From positions 46,334 through 110,333 of the forward strand of contig JAHHHT010000028.1 in assembly GCA_019359235.1 (NCBI GenBank): a DNA stretch of 64,000 nucleotides, read 5' to 3'. The notes below the pieces were generated by a model that was given only the letters and a program-made list of their open reading frames with translations, was not told where the DNA came from and searched no databases. Source of the DNA: Oscillatoria princeps RMCB-10 (lineage in GTDB: Bacteria; Cyanobacteriota; Cyanobacteriia; Cyanobacteriales; Oscillatoriaceae). Of the stretch, positions 7,167-16,574 are shown piece after piece; the first letter of the stretch is position 1; each line of letters opens with the position of its first letter. Made by a program: the position numbers and the translations under genes.

Positions 7167-8936
7167 GTGAGTTCGATCAACCAGAACAGCTATTCAGGTA
7201 GCCTGCCAGCTAGCTGTCGCCAAATGTCAGTCCGTCCTGCCGATACGGGTGGCGCTAGCGCCCTCGGACTGGCCGCCACGGCCTTAGTGTGGCTGTCTTC
7301 CCCGGCAGCTGTTGCCCAGACACCCTTAGCGGTTGAGGCGTCAGCGCCCTCACAGCAGCCAGTCACTGTGGCGCAGACGTCGCCTTCATCCGTGCTGCAT
7401 GTCAATCCCACGTCCGGTAATGACTCAACCGGCAATGGCAGCGAAGGCGCTCCGTTCAAAACCCTCACCCGCGCTTTGAGCGTCGCCGGACCGAACACCG
7501 TAATTTTATTAGCGCCGGGAACCTACAGCGCTCAAACGGGCGAAACCTTTCCCATCCCGCTCAAACCGGGCGTCACCGTTCAGGGCGACCCGAACACCCG
7601 AGGCCAAAAAATTGTGATCTCCGGCGGCGGCACCTACCTCAGCCCCAGCGTTGGCACCCAAAACGTAGCGATTCTGGGAGCGGACAAAGCGGGGCTGGCC
7701 GGCGTCACCGTCACCAACTCCAACCCTCGGGGTTACGGGTTGTGGGTGGAATCCACCTCTCCGCTGGTGACGGACAGCACCTTTGCAGGCAACACCCATG
7801 ACGGCATTTCTGTCAACGGCACCGGCGCGCCGGTGATTCGCAACAATCACTTCTACCAGAACGGAGCGAGTGGCATCACCAGCTTCGGCACCTCTCGCCC
7901 TGAAATCACCAGCAACCTGTTTCAAAACACCGGCTTCGGAATCAATATCGGCCAAAAGGGCGCACCGGTCGTCACCGGCAACCGCCTCACCCAGAACCGA
8001 GCCGGCGTTGTGGTGCAAGCTTCCGGGCGACCGGTGCTGCGCAACAACCAAATCGAGAGCAACGTGCAAGATGGCATCGTCGCCATCGCCTCCGCCCAGC
8101 CCGATTTGGGCTACCGCAGCGATCCCGGAGGCAATATCATCCGCAACAATGGCCAATTGGACATCAACGCCAAGGCCACAAGCCAGACGATCCCGGCGTT
8201 TGGCAATCAGCTGTCTGCGAACCGCACCACCGGTCGCCTCGATCTAGCCGGCAATCTCAACCTCGCCTCTGGCACAGCGGCACTCTCGCCAGTCGCTCCC
8301 CCAGCGTCCCGCCCAGTGCCCATACCGGTGCTGCCCCCCCCCGCCCCAGCCTCCCGCCCGGTGCCGGTGCTGCCCCCTCCCGCCCCAGCCTCCCGCCCGG
8401 TGCCGGTGCTGCCCCCTCCCGCCCCAGCCTCCCGCCCGGTGCCGGTGCTGCCCCCTCCCGCCCCAGCGTCCCCGGCGGTTGCCTCACCAGGGGCAATAGA
8501 AATCCCCGTTCCGCCCCCCTCCTCGGCTGCCGTTCCGATCGCAGTCGGCCCTGGTACGAGGCCCTCAGCCCTGCCCACCCTTGATTCTCCCCCCCCGCCC
8601 ACCGCAGTGCTGCCGGTTCCCGGCACCGGTATCCCCGGCAGCAGCAGCATTCCAGCCGGCACCCTCTCTCAAAACCCCAGCAGCGCTGCCGGCGAGCCCC
8701 CACCCCCGCCCGGTGGCCCTGCGGCTTTGGGCCTGCGCTATCGAGTAATTGTCGAGACTCGCTCTGAAAGAGAGCAAGAGCGCGTGCGCTCCCTGGTGCC
8801 CGAAGCCTTTCGCACCTACCTCAACGGTCGGGCTGTCATGCAGGCGGGAATCTTTAGCGACCCCGACAGGGCTGAGCAACTGCAGCAAATCCTGCAAAGT
8901 AACGGTCTGAAAGCCACTGTGCAACTGCTGGAGTGA
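7167..8936 (+). CDS. Secreted DUF1565 beta-helix protein, Pro-rich linker, SPOR-like end
   Basis: The start is a GTG with a GGAGGAGAG ribosome-binding sequence. Residues 28-52 are a late signal segment ending SSPAAVAQ. Residues about 75-370 are a right-handed parallel beta-helix: DUF1565-like start (VNPTSGNDSTGNGSEGAPFK) and repeated coils such as VIRNNHFYQNGASGI and VLRNNQIESNVQDGI, resembling pectate-lyase-type carbohydrate-binding folds. Then comes a proline-rich region with 13-residue repeats (PAPASRPVPVLPP) and a final 65-residue domain (RYRVIVETRSERE to ATVQLLE) resembling SPOR domains that bind denuded peptidoglycan. Such proteins are found in many cyanobacteria; function is unknown, likely at the cell wall. 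Confidence 0.85.
   Translation: MSSINQNSYSGSLPASCRQMSVRPADTGGASALGLAATALVWLSSPAAVAQTPLAVEASAPSQQPVTVAQTSPSSVLHVNPTSGNDSTGNGSEGAPFKTLTRALSVAGPNTVILLAPGTYSAQTGETFPIPLKPGVTVQGDPNTRGQKIVISGGGTYLSPSVGTQNVAILGADKAGLAGVTVTNSNPRGYGLWVESTSPLVTDSTFAGNTHDGISVNGTGAPVIRNNHFYQNGASGITSFGTSRPEITSNLFQNTGFGINIGQKGAPVVTGNRLTQNRAGVVVQASGRPVLRNNQIESNVQDGIVAIASAQPDLGYRSDPGGNIIRNNGQLDINAKATSQTIPAFGNQLSANRTTGRLDLAGNLNLASGTAALSPVAPPASRPVPIPVLPPPAPASRPVPVLPPPAPASRPVPVLPPPAPASRPVPVLPPPAPASPAVASPGAIEIPVPPPSSAAVPIAVGPGTRPSALPTLDSPPPPTAVLPVPGTGIPGSSSIPAGTLSQNPSSAAGEPPPPPGGPAALGLRYRVIVETRSEREQERVRSLVPEAFRTYLNGRAVMQAGIFSDPDRAEQLQQILQSNGLKATVQLLE
8302..8470 (+). repeat. 39-bp coding tandem repeat
   Basis: About four copies of a 39-base unit encode PASRPVPVLPPPA. 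Copies 2-4 are almost identical at the DNA level, showing recent expansion or homogenisation. The unit length is a multiple of three, so copy number can change without breaking the frame. Confidence 0.85.
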
Positions 8937-8941
8937 CATCC

Positions 8942-8993
8942 GAGGGCCCGGCGGCTTTGGGCCATTCCTCCCCCACTCAGCCGCCGGGCCCTC
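8942..8993 (+). terminator. Perfect 15-bp hairpin after the beta-helix gene
   Basis: GAGGGCCCGGCGGCT and AGCCGCCGGGCCCTC are exact inverted complements with a 22-base loop, 5 bases after the stop codon. There is no T tract, so it may act as a barrier or a weak terminator. Position argues for a transcript end. Confidence 0.6.
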
Positions 8994-9302
8994 CCCCTCG
9001 GGCATTCGGTTGATTACTTTCTATTTGTAAAAGCAGGAAATACCAGATTTGCAAAACGCAAGCCGAAAGCAAATGATGAATAATTAACCGGTTTTATATA
9101 AGATGTGCCAGGGGCGACGGAAGAAAAGTTCCCCACAGTAACCGAGTTCCCCCCGGCGGCCTTTTATAGTTGCTATCTTGCTTTTTATGTCAACCGCAGA
9201 TAGCCGCAGATAGCCGCAGGTATTGATAAATATATCTGCGGCGCGCCTGCGCCCACCGGCGGTTACATTAAAGGGGTGGCCAGACCCCTGACACCCGCAA
9301 GT
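8994..9302. other. Intergenic, short CCGCAGATAG direct repeats
   Basis: No gene seen. At about 9191-9240 the motif CCGCAGATAG repeats two to three times and faces an inverted ATCTGCGG further on. The two flanking genes converge here. Confidence 0.5.
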
Positions 9303-10448
9303 TCAAAAGGCTTTAATTTGCTCAATGACCCACTCAAAGGTTTCCCGAAACAGGTTGAAAGTAAGTTCGTCATGCAAGGTAGACAGGCGCAAACTCGGCA
9401 ATCTTCTCTCCCCCTGGTCTGCGGGGAGGGAAAGACCAATGGAACTCAATTTAGTTCTCAATTCTTGCCATTTGCGTTCAGAATTAAAGGGCGGCAGGGA
9501 TGCGTAAGAGCTAGAGGCAATTCCCATCTGGCCAGAAATGTCAAGTGTGAACAGTTCTTGCTGCCACATCCCTTTGCGATCGAGCTTGGCAGAAAACCCT
9601 CCGTAGGTGTCGCCGGTGCCCCAGTGAACTTCAATTGCAGGTGCTTGGTCGCAAGCCCATTCATGTATCTTTCTGGCAATTTTAGCCTCATCCCTCCCCC
9701 GTCTGGCTTCAAATTCTTGAAAGAATGAAACCTCGTCCCACCGCCGTCTTTCGCGAGTGGCGCTGGCTTTCTTCTGCTGCGCTTCCGCTGTCTGGCCGAT
9801 GAGTCGGGCCACGAGAGTCCGCAAATCCTCCTGACTCACATACTGCTTAATTTCCAGCGCCAGCACTTCTGCGGGGTCCATCTGTTCGTTGAGAAACTCC
9901 ACCACCCGCCGCATTTCTGGGCCAATCTCATCCGCTACGAACACCAAGCGAATTTTGCCGGCTTGCAGGTTGGTTTTGACTTTCTGCCAAAACCTCTCTT
10001 CGTCAGCGTCAGCACCGAGAAATTCTTCAAACACCTGTTCCGGATCGCGACCGTGATCCCGGCAGTTGGATTCAAACTGGCCAATGATTGACTCCACCGG
10101 CCAGTAAGCCGCCACATTGGCCGCGTATTCCAGCATCTGGCCCATGAGTTCCCGCCGGCTTGCTTCGTGCGAGCTGCGCTTGACGGTGACTAGGGTGGGA
10201 GTCGCATCCTGTCCGAGAAACAAATGATCCAGCGCCCACCGCAACGGGCCTTCTTCTTCGGCTGGCACTGCAATTTCCCGCGAAATCAGCAGCCAGTGTC
10301 GCGGCGTCGCTTTATCTATTTGGTCCCCCGCTAAGAGATTTGGATATTTTTCCAGCAGTTCTTGCAGCTGGTCTTCCGAATCATAGGCTTGTTCTGTCAT
10401 TTCGACAAGCCGGTCGCCATCCTGTATCAGATAAATGCCGCCACTCAT
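9303..10448 (-). CDS. PD-(D/E)XK-like protein of unknown function, 381 aa
   Basis: The N-terminal half has the layout of a nuclease-fold family: ALDHLFLGQDATPTLVTVKR followed by RRELMGQMLEYAANVAAYW. In relatives I recall, the core reads D...LVEVKR, matching the D-ExK metal site; here the Glu is Thr (LVTVKR). The C-terminal 150 residues (from about RRRWDEVSFFQEFE) are another conserved domain ending FETFEWVIEQIKAF-like (RETFEWVIEQIKAF). A ribosome-binding sequence AGGGAG precedes the ATG. No partner gene is next to it. It may be a restriction-like or nucleic-acid-binding protein that has lost catalysis; biochemical role is unknown. Confidence 0.65.
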   Translation of the reverse strand: MSGGIYLIQDGDRLVEMTEQAYDSEDQLQELLEKYPNLLAGDQIDKATPRHWLLISREIAVPAEEEGPLRWALDHLFLGQDATPTLVTVKRSSHEASRRELMGQMLEYAANVAAYWPVESIIGQFESNCRDHGRDPEQVFEEFLGADADEERFWQKVKTNLQAGKIRLVFVADEIGPEMRRVVEFLNEQMDPAEVLALEIKQYVSQEDLRTLVARLIGQTAEAQQKKASATRERRRWDEVSFFQEFEARRGRDEAKIARKIHEWACDQAPAIEVHWGTGDTYGGFSAKLDRKGMWQQELFTLDISGQMGIASSSYASLPPFNSERKWQELRTKLSSIGLSLPADQGERRLPSLRLSTLHDELTFNLFRETFEWVIEQIKAF

Positions 10449-11290
10449 GAAATTCTCCCTATCGTTGCTGATTAGCCAGATGCGCCACTGCTTTCAAGTA
10501 TCTTTTGCCGCTCAATTTAGTCTGAACCCACCCACCTGCATGAGTGTATTTCTGCGATATCTGGTTGACCGCACACAGCTACTTCCAATTCTAGCTTCTC
10601 AGCCAGTTTAAGTAAAATGGGGTGTCGCTCCCCACAAACCCTTGCCACAGGATGGATTTGTCACCGGCCGTCGCCAAGCCCGGCAATCCTTCCGCAAAGA
10701 AACCGCACGACCAGAAGCCCGAAGCTTCCGGAGAAAAGGAGAAATTACTTGGGCTCGACTCGGTTCGCGCTGCCTTGAGTTGAATTGGCGCGAACGCTTT
10801 CCTTTCAATCAGCGGGTTGCTTTAAATTAATTCGGGCTCTCTCCCAGCCGCTCGCTCCAAGCTTAACCGCATTTAATCTGCTTTAAAAACCGGCGGCAAA
10901 AGACCCGTAAATTCCTATTTAATCAACCCCCTCTTCCCTGAACGCCTGAACCTTAATATAAAAATTAAATGTGTGACAGCTGGCCGGAAAGCCCCTGCCT
11001 GGCCGCACGCCTGTCGGGCTGCCGCGCCGTCCCACTCCCGAAATTCTCTCAACCCGGCTTTCCCCAGACGTTGCGCCGGCATACTGGTTCTTCCCTATTT
11101 AATATTAGTTTTGCCCCCTCAGACTTCAACGTAAAAGGTTTTAATGCCAAGTTGAAAGCCCCTATAGGCAATGGCTGCTGGCGAACCGGCACGAAAAGCA
11201 GAAACAAGCTCCCTTGCGAAATTTTAGATTTTAGATACTAAGATTTCAAATGAATCGCCCATCTAAAATCTAAAATCTCTACTGGAAACT
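10449..11290. other. 842-bp region without a supported gene
   Basis: Short open frames exist on both strands but none has a family match or a convincing ribosome-binding site. Near 11220-11280 the TAAAATC/AAATTTTAGAT words repeat in both orientations, a common cyanobacterial spacer repeat. The 10600-10850 stretch is GC-rich and may be an old degraded gene, but I cannot identify it. Confidence 0.5.
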
Positions 11291-12193
11291 CTAAAATTCC
11301 CCGGAGATATTGCCAGCGAAGACTCGCTGAGCCGGGCCGGTCATGTAAACGCGCCCGTCAGCTTCTGACCATTCGATTTCCAGACATCCGCCTGGGAGCT
11401 CAACGGTGGCGCGGCGGGAGCACCTGCCGGTCAAAGCGCCGGCCACCAGGGAAGCGCAAGCGCCGGTGCCACAAGCCAGTGTAGCGCCGGCACCCCGCTC
11501 CCACACCCGCATTTTCAAGTAATCCGAGCCAACCACTTGAATAAATTCCGTATTTGTACGCTTGGGAAAAGCCGGGTGGTGTTCAAACTGGGGGCCAATC
11601 GTTTCCAGGGGGACAGCCCAGACATCCCCGACAAAGGTAATGCAGTGGGGGTTGCCCATGCTGACACATGTGACCATCCAAGATTGACCGGCCACTTCCA
11701 GCGGGGTATCGACAACTTTCTCGCCCGCGTCCCCGAGGGTGGTGGGAATTTCAGCAGCGAGCATGCGGGGTTGGCCCATATCCACCGTCACCTGGCCATC
11801 AGGACGCAGCTGGGGCGTGATCGCGCCGGCGAGAGTGTGGATGCGATAGAAGCGCTCAGCAGCAGATTTTTCCTCCCCGGCCTCCAAATCAGCCAGAAAC
11901 CGGGCCAGACAGCGGATGCCATTGCCGCACATTTCGGGTTCCGAGCCATCCGAATTAAAAATCCGCATGGTATAATCAGTCCCCTCCTGTCCGGGCAGAG
12001 CGAAGATGACGCCATCAGCGCCCACACCAAAATTGCGGTGGCACAGCCGCACGGCTCCCTCAGGCGTTAACATTGGTTCTGACGAGGCGCGATTGTCAAT
12101 CAGAATGAAATCGTTGCCGAGTCCGTGATATTTTGTAAACTCGATGTCCATTGATTTTTCCGCTTCTAGCTTCAACCATTCATTATTGAGCAT
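11291..12193 (-). CDS. dapF: Diaminopimelate epimerase
   Basis: It converts LL- to meso-diaminopimelate for lysine and peptidoglycan. Motifs: [15 protein letters not shown] at the start, first catalytic Cys in [23 protein letters not shown], and second catalytic Cys in [16 protein letters not shown]. Length 300 is slightly above the usual 280. I chose the ATG at 12193 because it has a GAGG sequence 7 bases upstream; homologues often start at the internal [10 protein letters not shown] (12151). It is divergent from hfq, a gene order seen in many cyanobacteria. Confidence 0.96.
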   Translation of the reverse strand: MLNNEWLKLEAEKSMDIEFTKYHGLGNDFILIDNRASSEPMLTPEGAVRLCHRNFGVGADGVIFALPGQEGTDYTMRIFNSDGSEPEMCGNGIRCLARFLADLEAGEEKSAAERFYRIHTLAGAITPQLRPDGQVTVDMGQPRMLAAEIPTTLGDAGEKVVDTPLEVAGQSWMVTCVSMGNPHCITFVGDVWAVPLETIGPQFEHHPAFPKRTNTEFIQVVGSDYLKMRVWERGAGATLACGTGACASLVAGALTGRCSRRATVELPGGCLEIEWSEADGRVYMTGPAQRVFAGNISGEF

Positions 12194-12326
12194 TCAGTCA
12201 CCTCAAGGCTTTCCGGGTGCCCTTGGAAAGAAAAGCCCGCTTTTTGCGAGCGTGAGCTGTGAGCTGAAGGCTGGCGCGAGAAATCTGTAAACGTTCTGCA
12301 AATTATCCCACCCGACAGATTTAATT

Positions 12327-12542
12327 ATGGCTGACTTCGATACGACCCTGCCCAGCATTCGCCAAATTCAGAACCTTATTAAAGACAAAAAACAAGTCGA
12401 AGTGAAACTCCTCACCGGGGAGCTAATGGCTGGCCAAGTTTTGTGGCAAGACAAAAACTGCCTTTGCCTCGTAGAAGGCTCCGGTCAGCAGACTTTCGTC
12501 TGGCGGCAAGCGATTGCTTATGTAAAGCCAAACATGTCATAG
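12327..12542 (+). CDS. hfq: Cyanobacterial Hfq-like protein
   Basis: A 71-residue Sm-like protein: LPSIRQIQNLIKDKKQVEVK, then a Sm1-like LLTGELMAGQVLWQDKNCLC and an end with AIAYVKP. Cyanobacterial Hfq is shorter and diverged from the enterobacterial protein; in the model strain it lacks typical sRNA chaperoning and instead associates with the type IV pilus base and affects motility. Neighbour dapF supports the call. No terminator is evident downstream. Confidence 0.88.
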   Translation: MADFDTTLPSIRQIQNLIKDKKQVEVKLLTGELMAGQVLWQDKNCLCLVEGSGQQTFVWRQAIAYVKPNMS

Positions 12543-12622
12543 AACTGTCCGCCTGTATAACTTTGAGAGTAAAATTAACAATTCTTAACTCAAACCCCCT
12601 GACTGGCAAAACCCACTCCCTC

Positions 12623-14935
12623 TCACACCTCTTTCTTGGCGAACTGGGCGTCAATGCGGTTCAAATTAAAAACCGGCACCTGGAGAGCCGGCAGCCCAGT
12701 TTCCGGCGCAATCCACTGGCGCACTTGAGTCAGGGAATGGAAGCCACCGCAGATCAGGAGGCAGTCCCCCGCTAGCAGGGAGGCGTCGCCTTGGGGAAAG
12801 CGGATAAACTTGCCCTCGCGGCGGATGGCTTGCACCTGCACCCCATACAGCCGGCCCAAGTCCAGTTCCGAGAGCGTCTTGCCGGCGGCGAGGCACGAAT
12901 CCGGCACCGTCAGCCACTGACAAGAGGAGTGTCCGGTGGGAACGGCGACTTCGCCCTTAGCCAGCTGCTCGAAGGCTGCCAGTTCTTCAGAGTCTCCCAC
13001 CACCAGCAGCCGGTCATCGCCGTGCAAGATTGTGCCGGCATTGGGATAGTCGATTTCCTCCCCAGACGCCCGAATAATGGCCATCAAGCTGACCCCCGTC
13101 AGGCGGCGCAGGTCGGTTTCTTCCAGCGTCATGTCGGCCAGGGGAGATGCGTCTGGCAGCGAGTACCACTTGCTGTTCATATCCCGCGCCGCAAAATACA
13201 CCTCTCGGGACACTTGAGAGGCGGAGCGCTCCGGGCGGAAATCCAAGTAGTGGCTGTTGCGGATTTGCGCCACTTCCCGCTCAATCGCCGGCTGCGGCAG
13301 TCCCATCCCTGCCAGCAGGTGGGCCGATAGTTCCAAGCTAGCCTCAAATTCAGGCTGCACCACCTCCCGCGCTCCCAGCTGGTACAGCAGTTCGATCTCC
13401 TTATCCCGGGTGGCGCGGACAACGATATCCAGGTCGGGGGCCAACTCCAAGGCTCGCTTGAGGCAGAGTCGGGTGCTCGTGGGGTCTGGCAGAGCGATGG
13501 CCATCGCCCGGGCCCGCTCGGCACCGGCGGCTTCCAGAACGTGAAAACTGGCGGCGTTGCCGTACACGTAAGGCACGCCCCACTCTCGCATCTGCTGAAT
13601 CGCACTTTCTGACTGGTCGATGACCACCACCGGCAGCCCGTGCTCTCGGGCCAGCCGGACAATATTGCGTCCCGCACGCCCGCAGCCGGCGACAACGACG
13701 TGATTTTGCAGGGGCACTTCACCCGACACTTCTAGCGGCACGTCTGCAGGGTCTAAATAGGACTGCAGCCACGGCAGTTCCAGCAATTTCGGCACCAGCC
13801 GCAGCACGAAGGGCGTCAGCACCAGAGTGACTGCAGTGGTGCCCAAAATCAGCAAGTAAACCGGGCGGGAAACCAGGCCCAGCGCTTGGCCGGCACTGGC
13901 GAGCACGAAGGAGAATTCCCCAATCTGGGCCAGCCCCAATCCGGCAGTGACTGCGGTTTTCAGGGAATAGCCGAAGGCTCGCACCAGGGGAGTGACAATT
14001 AAAAACTTGCCGGCGAAGACTAGGGCCACCAGTCCCAGAATCAGTTCGAGATTGTCCCACAGGAACTTGGGGTCGATCAGCATGCCCACCGAGACAAAAA
14101 ATAGGGCGGCGAAGATATCTCGCAGGGGTTCGACGTAGGTGAGGGTTTGGTCAGCGTATTCAACTTCCGAAATCATCAAACCGGCGACAAAGGCACCCAT
14201 CTCGATGGAAAATCCCAGCCGGTGCGTCAGCAGGGCAATGCCCAAGCACAGGGCGACCACTCCCAGCAAAAACAGCTCCCGGCTTTCTGTTGCCGCCAGG
14301 AATCGCAGCAAGCGGGGGACGATCCAGATGCCGGCGGCTAGAGCGCCTGCGGCAAACAGCCCGATGCGCAGCAGTGCCGAAGCCACTGCCATGCCGATGG
14401 CTTCAGGGGGCTGGTCGAGCGCCGGCAGCACGGCCAGCATCAGGCCCAGTGCCAGGTCTTGCACCACTAAAATTCCCAGCATCACCTGTCCGTGAGGTGT
14501 TGAGGTTTCGTTGCGCTCCATCAAGCACTTGAGCACCACTGCGGTGGATGATAGGGAGAGGATGGCTCCTAAGAACACTCCCTGTGCCGGTGAGCTCACC
14601 GAGCCGGTCATCAAGGACACTGAGGTGGTGACTAGAATCGTCAGGGCAATTTGCAGACCCCCTCCTCCGAGACTGATCGCTTGCACTTTTCTGAGTTCGG
14701 CGAAAGAAAACTCAACGCCGAGGGCGAACAGCAGGAAGGCGACGCCGAATTGAGCCAGGGTTTCCACCTGCACGATTTCTTTTATCAGTCCCAACCCAGC
14801 CGGGCCAACGACCATCCCCCCCACCAGATAGCCCAGCAAGGCCGGCTGCCGCAGCAGTGATGCCAGCAGCCCTCCCGCAGCGGCGGCTGCCAGAACCGTT
14901 ACTAAATCGACGATCAGTCTAAAGTCTTCTTCCAC
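12623..14935 (-). CDS. KefB-type cation:proton antiporter with TrkA domains
   Basis: This 770-residue protein belongs to the CPA2 family of monovalent cation:H+ antiporters. Residues 1-390 hold about 12 membrane segments (LLGYLVGGMVVGPAGLGL, FGVAFLLFALGVEFSF, GLGLAQIGEFSFVLA). Residues about 405-540 form a TrkA-N/RCK nucleotide-binding domain (VVVAGCGRAGRNIVRLA, VVVIDQSE), followed by two TrkA-C-like domains; two TrkA-C units are common in cyanobacterial members. The start is a GTG at 14935 without a good ribosome-binding site. It probably works in the plasma or thylakoid membrane in K+ or Na+ and pH balance. The ion cannot be told from sequence. Confidence 0.92.
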   Translation of the reverse strand: MEEDFRLIVDLVTVLAAAAAGGLLASLLRQPALLGYLVGGMVVGPAGLGLIKEIVQVETLAQFGVAFLLFALGVEFSFAELRKVQAISLGGGGLQIALTILVTTSVSLMTGSVSSPAQGVFLGAILSLSSTAVVLKCLMERNETSTPHGQVMLGILVVQDLALGLMLAVLPALDQPPEAIGMAVASALLRIGLFAAGALAAGIWIVPRLLRFLAATESRELFLLGVVALCLGIALLTHRLGFSIEMGAFVAGLMISEVEYADQTLTYVEPLRDIFAALFFVSVGMLIDPKFLWDNLELILGLVALVFAGKFLIVTPLVRAFGYSLKTAVTAGLGLAQIGEFSFVLASAGQALGLVSRPVYLLILGTTAVTLVLTPFVLRLVPKLLELPWLQSYLDPADVPLEVSGEVPLQNHVVVAGCGRAGRNIVRLAREHGLPVVVIDQSESAIQQMREWGVPYVYGNAASFHVLEAAGAERARAMAIALPDPTSTRLCLKRALELAPDLDIVVRATRDKEIELLYQLGAREVVQPEFEASLELSAHLLAGMGLPQPAIEREVAQIRNSHYLDFRPERSASQVSREVYFAARDMNSKWYSLPDASPLADMTLEETDLRRLTGVSLMAIIRASGEEIDYPNAGTILHGDDRLLVVGDSEELAAFEQLAKGEVAVPTGHSSCQWLTVPDSCLAAGKTLSELDLGRLYGVQVQAIRREGKFIRFPQGDASLLAGDCLLICGGFHSLTQVRQWIAPETGLPALQVPVFNLNRIDAQFAKKEV

Positions 14936-15005
14936 AGGCTTTATGAGAAAAAGTATTAAGTTATATTATCTTAGCAACTCTCTGGCGAATCTGGGGAACC
15001 CTGGT

Positions 15006-15011
15006 TATAAT
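15006..15011 (+). promoter_or_regulatory. -10 box of the acyltransferase gene
   Basis: A perfect TATAAT 46 bases before the ATG at 15057. Transcription would start near 15018, which excludes the earlier in-frame ATG at 14943 as the translation start. Confidence 0.5.
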
Positions 15012-15056
15012 AAAGTTTCACAGAATCAGCCGAGTGGTTATCGCCGGTACTCTCTA

Positions 15057-16106
15057 ATGGAAAGTCAATTGCGTCCCCCCCGCCAACAGCTCAACCTCTT
15101 ACAAGTTTTTCGAGGCGTAGCCGCTATACTGGTATTGCTTTTTCACGTCCATCTCCTGAGCGAGCAAAAACTCAATCAAGAGGTTTTTTTTAATCTCTTT
15201 CAGTTCGGATGGGCCGGTGTGGATTTCTTTTTCGTATTGAGCGGATTTATTATTTTTTACACCAGCAGGTCGGACATAGGTAATAAAAAGAGGTTAAAAA
15301 AGTTTATCCTGAAAAGGTTCGTGCGTATCTATCCAATTTATTGGGCGGTTGCGGGATCTGCTTTGCTATTTTCCCTTTTGCTGCCCTCTCTAAATAGAGG
15401 TTTTAATCCGTCCCAAACCCTGCAATCTCTTTTGCTGTACCCCACTCCAAACCCAATCCTTAATGTCTCTTGGACTTTGACTTATGAAGTATTTTTTTAC
15501 ATCGCTTTTAGCCTTTTAATAGTTTGCGGAAAAAAGGTCTTTACTCCAATACTTATATGCTGGCTTTTAGGAATACTCCTCAAATGGGCGGGAGTTTTTT
15601 CAATTTCTAGTGAATACGAGCTTCTGAATTTTTTATTCAGCTATTACCATCTGGAGTTTTTCGCGGGGTGCTTGGCTGCCTATTTGGTAAGTTCCAACAC
15701 TCGATACGGACGTTTTATGCTTTATGCAGGGGGGACACTCTTTATTATTTTAGGACTGTCCGTCTCGTACAAGTTGGTAGATATAGACCGGATAGTATTT
15801 GGCATTCCAGCTTTTTTGACAGTCACCGGAGCGGCTTCTCTAGAAGCTAAGAAAAGCTTTGAAGTGCCCGACCTTATGCTTTATTTTGGTGACGCATCTT
15901 ACTCTATTTACTTGACGCACGGCCCTGTCATATCGGTGCTGGCAGGGCTAGTAGCAAAAGCTAAGTTAGGGGAGATAGAAAATAACTACTTAATGTTTAT
16001 AGTGGGGGGGATAGCTTTAGGATTTGGCTGCATGTGCTATTCGTTTGTAGAAAAGCCATTGCTTAAATATTCAAGAGAAAAATTGGGACTGGGTAAGAGT
16101 GGGTGA
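15057..16106 (+). CDS. Acyltransferase 3 family membrane protein
   Basis: The 349-residue protein has the family signature LLQVFRGVAAILVLLFHVH with the conserved Arg and His, then FGWAGVDFFFVLSGFII and about ten membrane segments, ending in a WxxSxLYLTHGP-like segment (YSIYLTHGPVISVL). Such enzymes move acetyl or other acyl groups onto exported sugars or lipids at the plasma membrane; the acceptor is unknown. I chose the ATG at 15057 because the TATAAT box falls between it and an upstream ATG. The gene is clearly AT-richer than its neighbours, which hints at horizontal transfer. Confidence 0.85.
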   Translation: MESQLRPPRQQLNLLQVFRGVAAILVLLFHVHLLSEQKLNQEVFFNLFQFGWAGVDFFFVLSGFIIFYTSRSDIGNKKRLKKFILKRFVRIYPIYWAVAGSALLFSLLLPSLNRGFNPSQTLQSLLLYPTPNPILNVSWTLTYEVFFYIAFSLLIVCGKKVFTPILICWLLGILLKWAGVFSISSEYELLNFLFSYYHLEFFAGCLAAYLVSSNTRYGRFMLYAGGTLFIILGLSVSYKLVDIDRIVFGIPAFLTVTGAASLEAKKSFEVPDLMLYFGDASYSIYLTHGPVISVLAGLVAKAKLGEIENNYLMFIVGGIALGFGCMCYSFVEKPLLKYSREKLGLGKSG

Positions 16107-16183
16107 GCAGCGGACAAGCTCTGCAAAGGCTCTCTCAACAGTGCGTTGCTTTCTGGGGATGGGGTGAAATATCGGAAGATCGA

Positions 16184-16279
16184 TATAGCGTCTCTCATAT
16201 TATTGAGGTACTGAGAAACGCGGTTTCTTAAAGAAACCGGGTTTCCCGGCCACAGTTCATCCAACTGAGAACCGCTATA
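16184..16279. mobile_element. MITE-like element, copy 2 (96 bp)
   Basis: Left end TATAGCGTCTCTCA, central palindrome with GTTTCTTAAAGAAAC, right end TTCATCCAACTGAGAACC then GCTATA. The arms have diverged from copy 1 but total length is the same. It lies between the acyltransferase and M23 peptidase genes. Confidence 0.75.
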
Positions 16280-16574
16280 AGAGCAGAAAGGGCGAGAATT
16301 AGTCTGAAACGATTTTTGAGCGGGGAATTAAAAAGTTGCGCAAGCGTTGCGGCGCAGCACGAGGGGCGTCAAAAGCTTGACGCCAAGCAAGGCTTGAGGT
16401 AGGCTATCGCCCCGCCCTTGCTGTGGCAATTGCAAAGAATCAGTTTCCGGGGTGAAGGCTGGCGGGGCGAATGGTTTCCCGGTCCCTGTTGCCGGAAAAT
16501 TGATGGAAAGGGCTGGAAACTGCAGAAACAAAACGCTAGTCTAAAAGCCGATAGACACTGAATCCCAACCCTGT

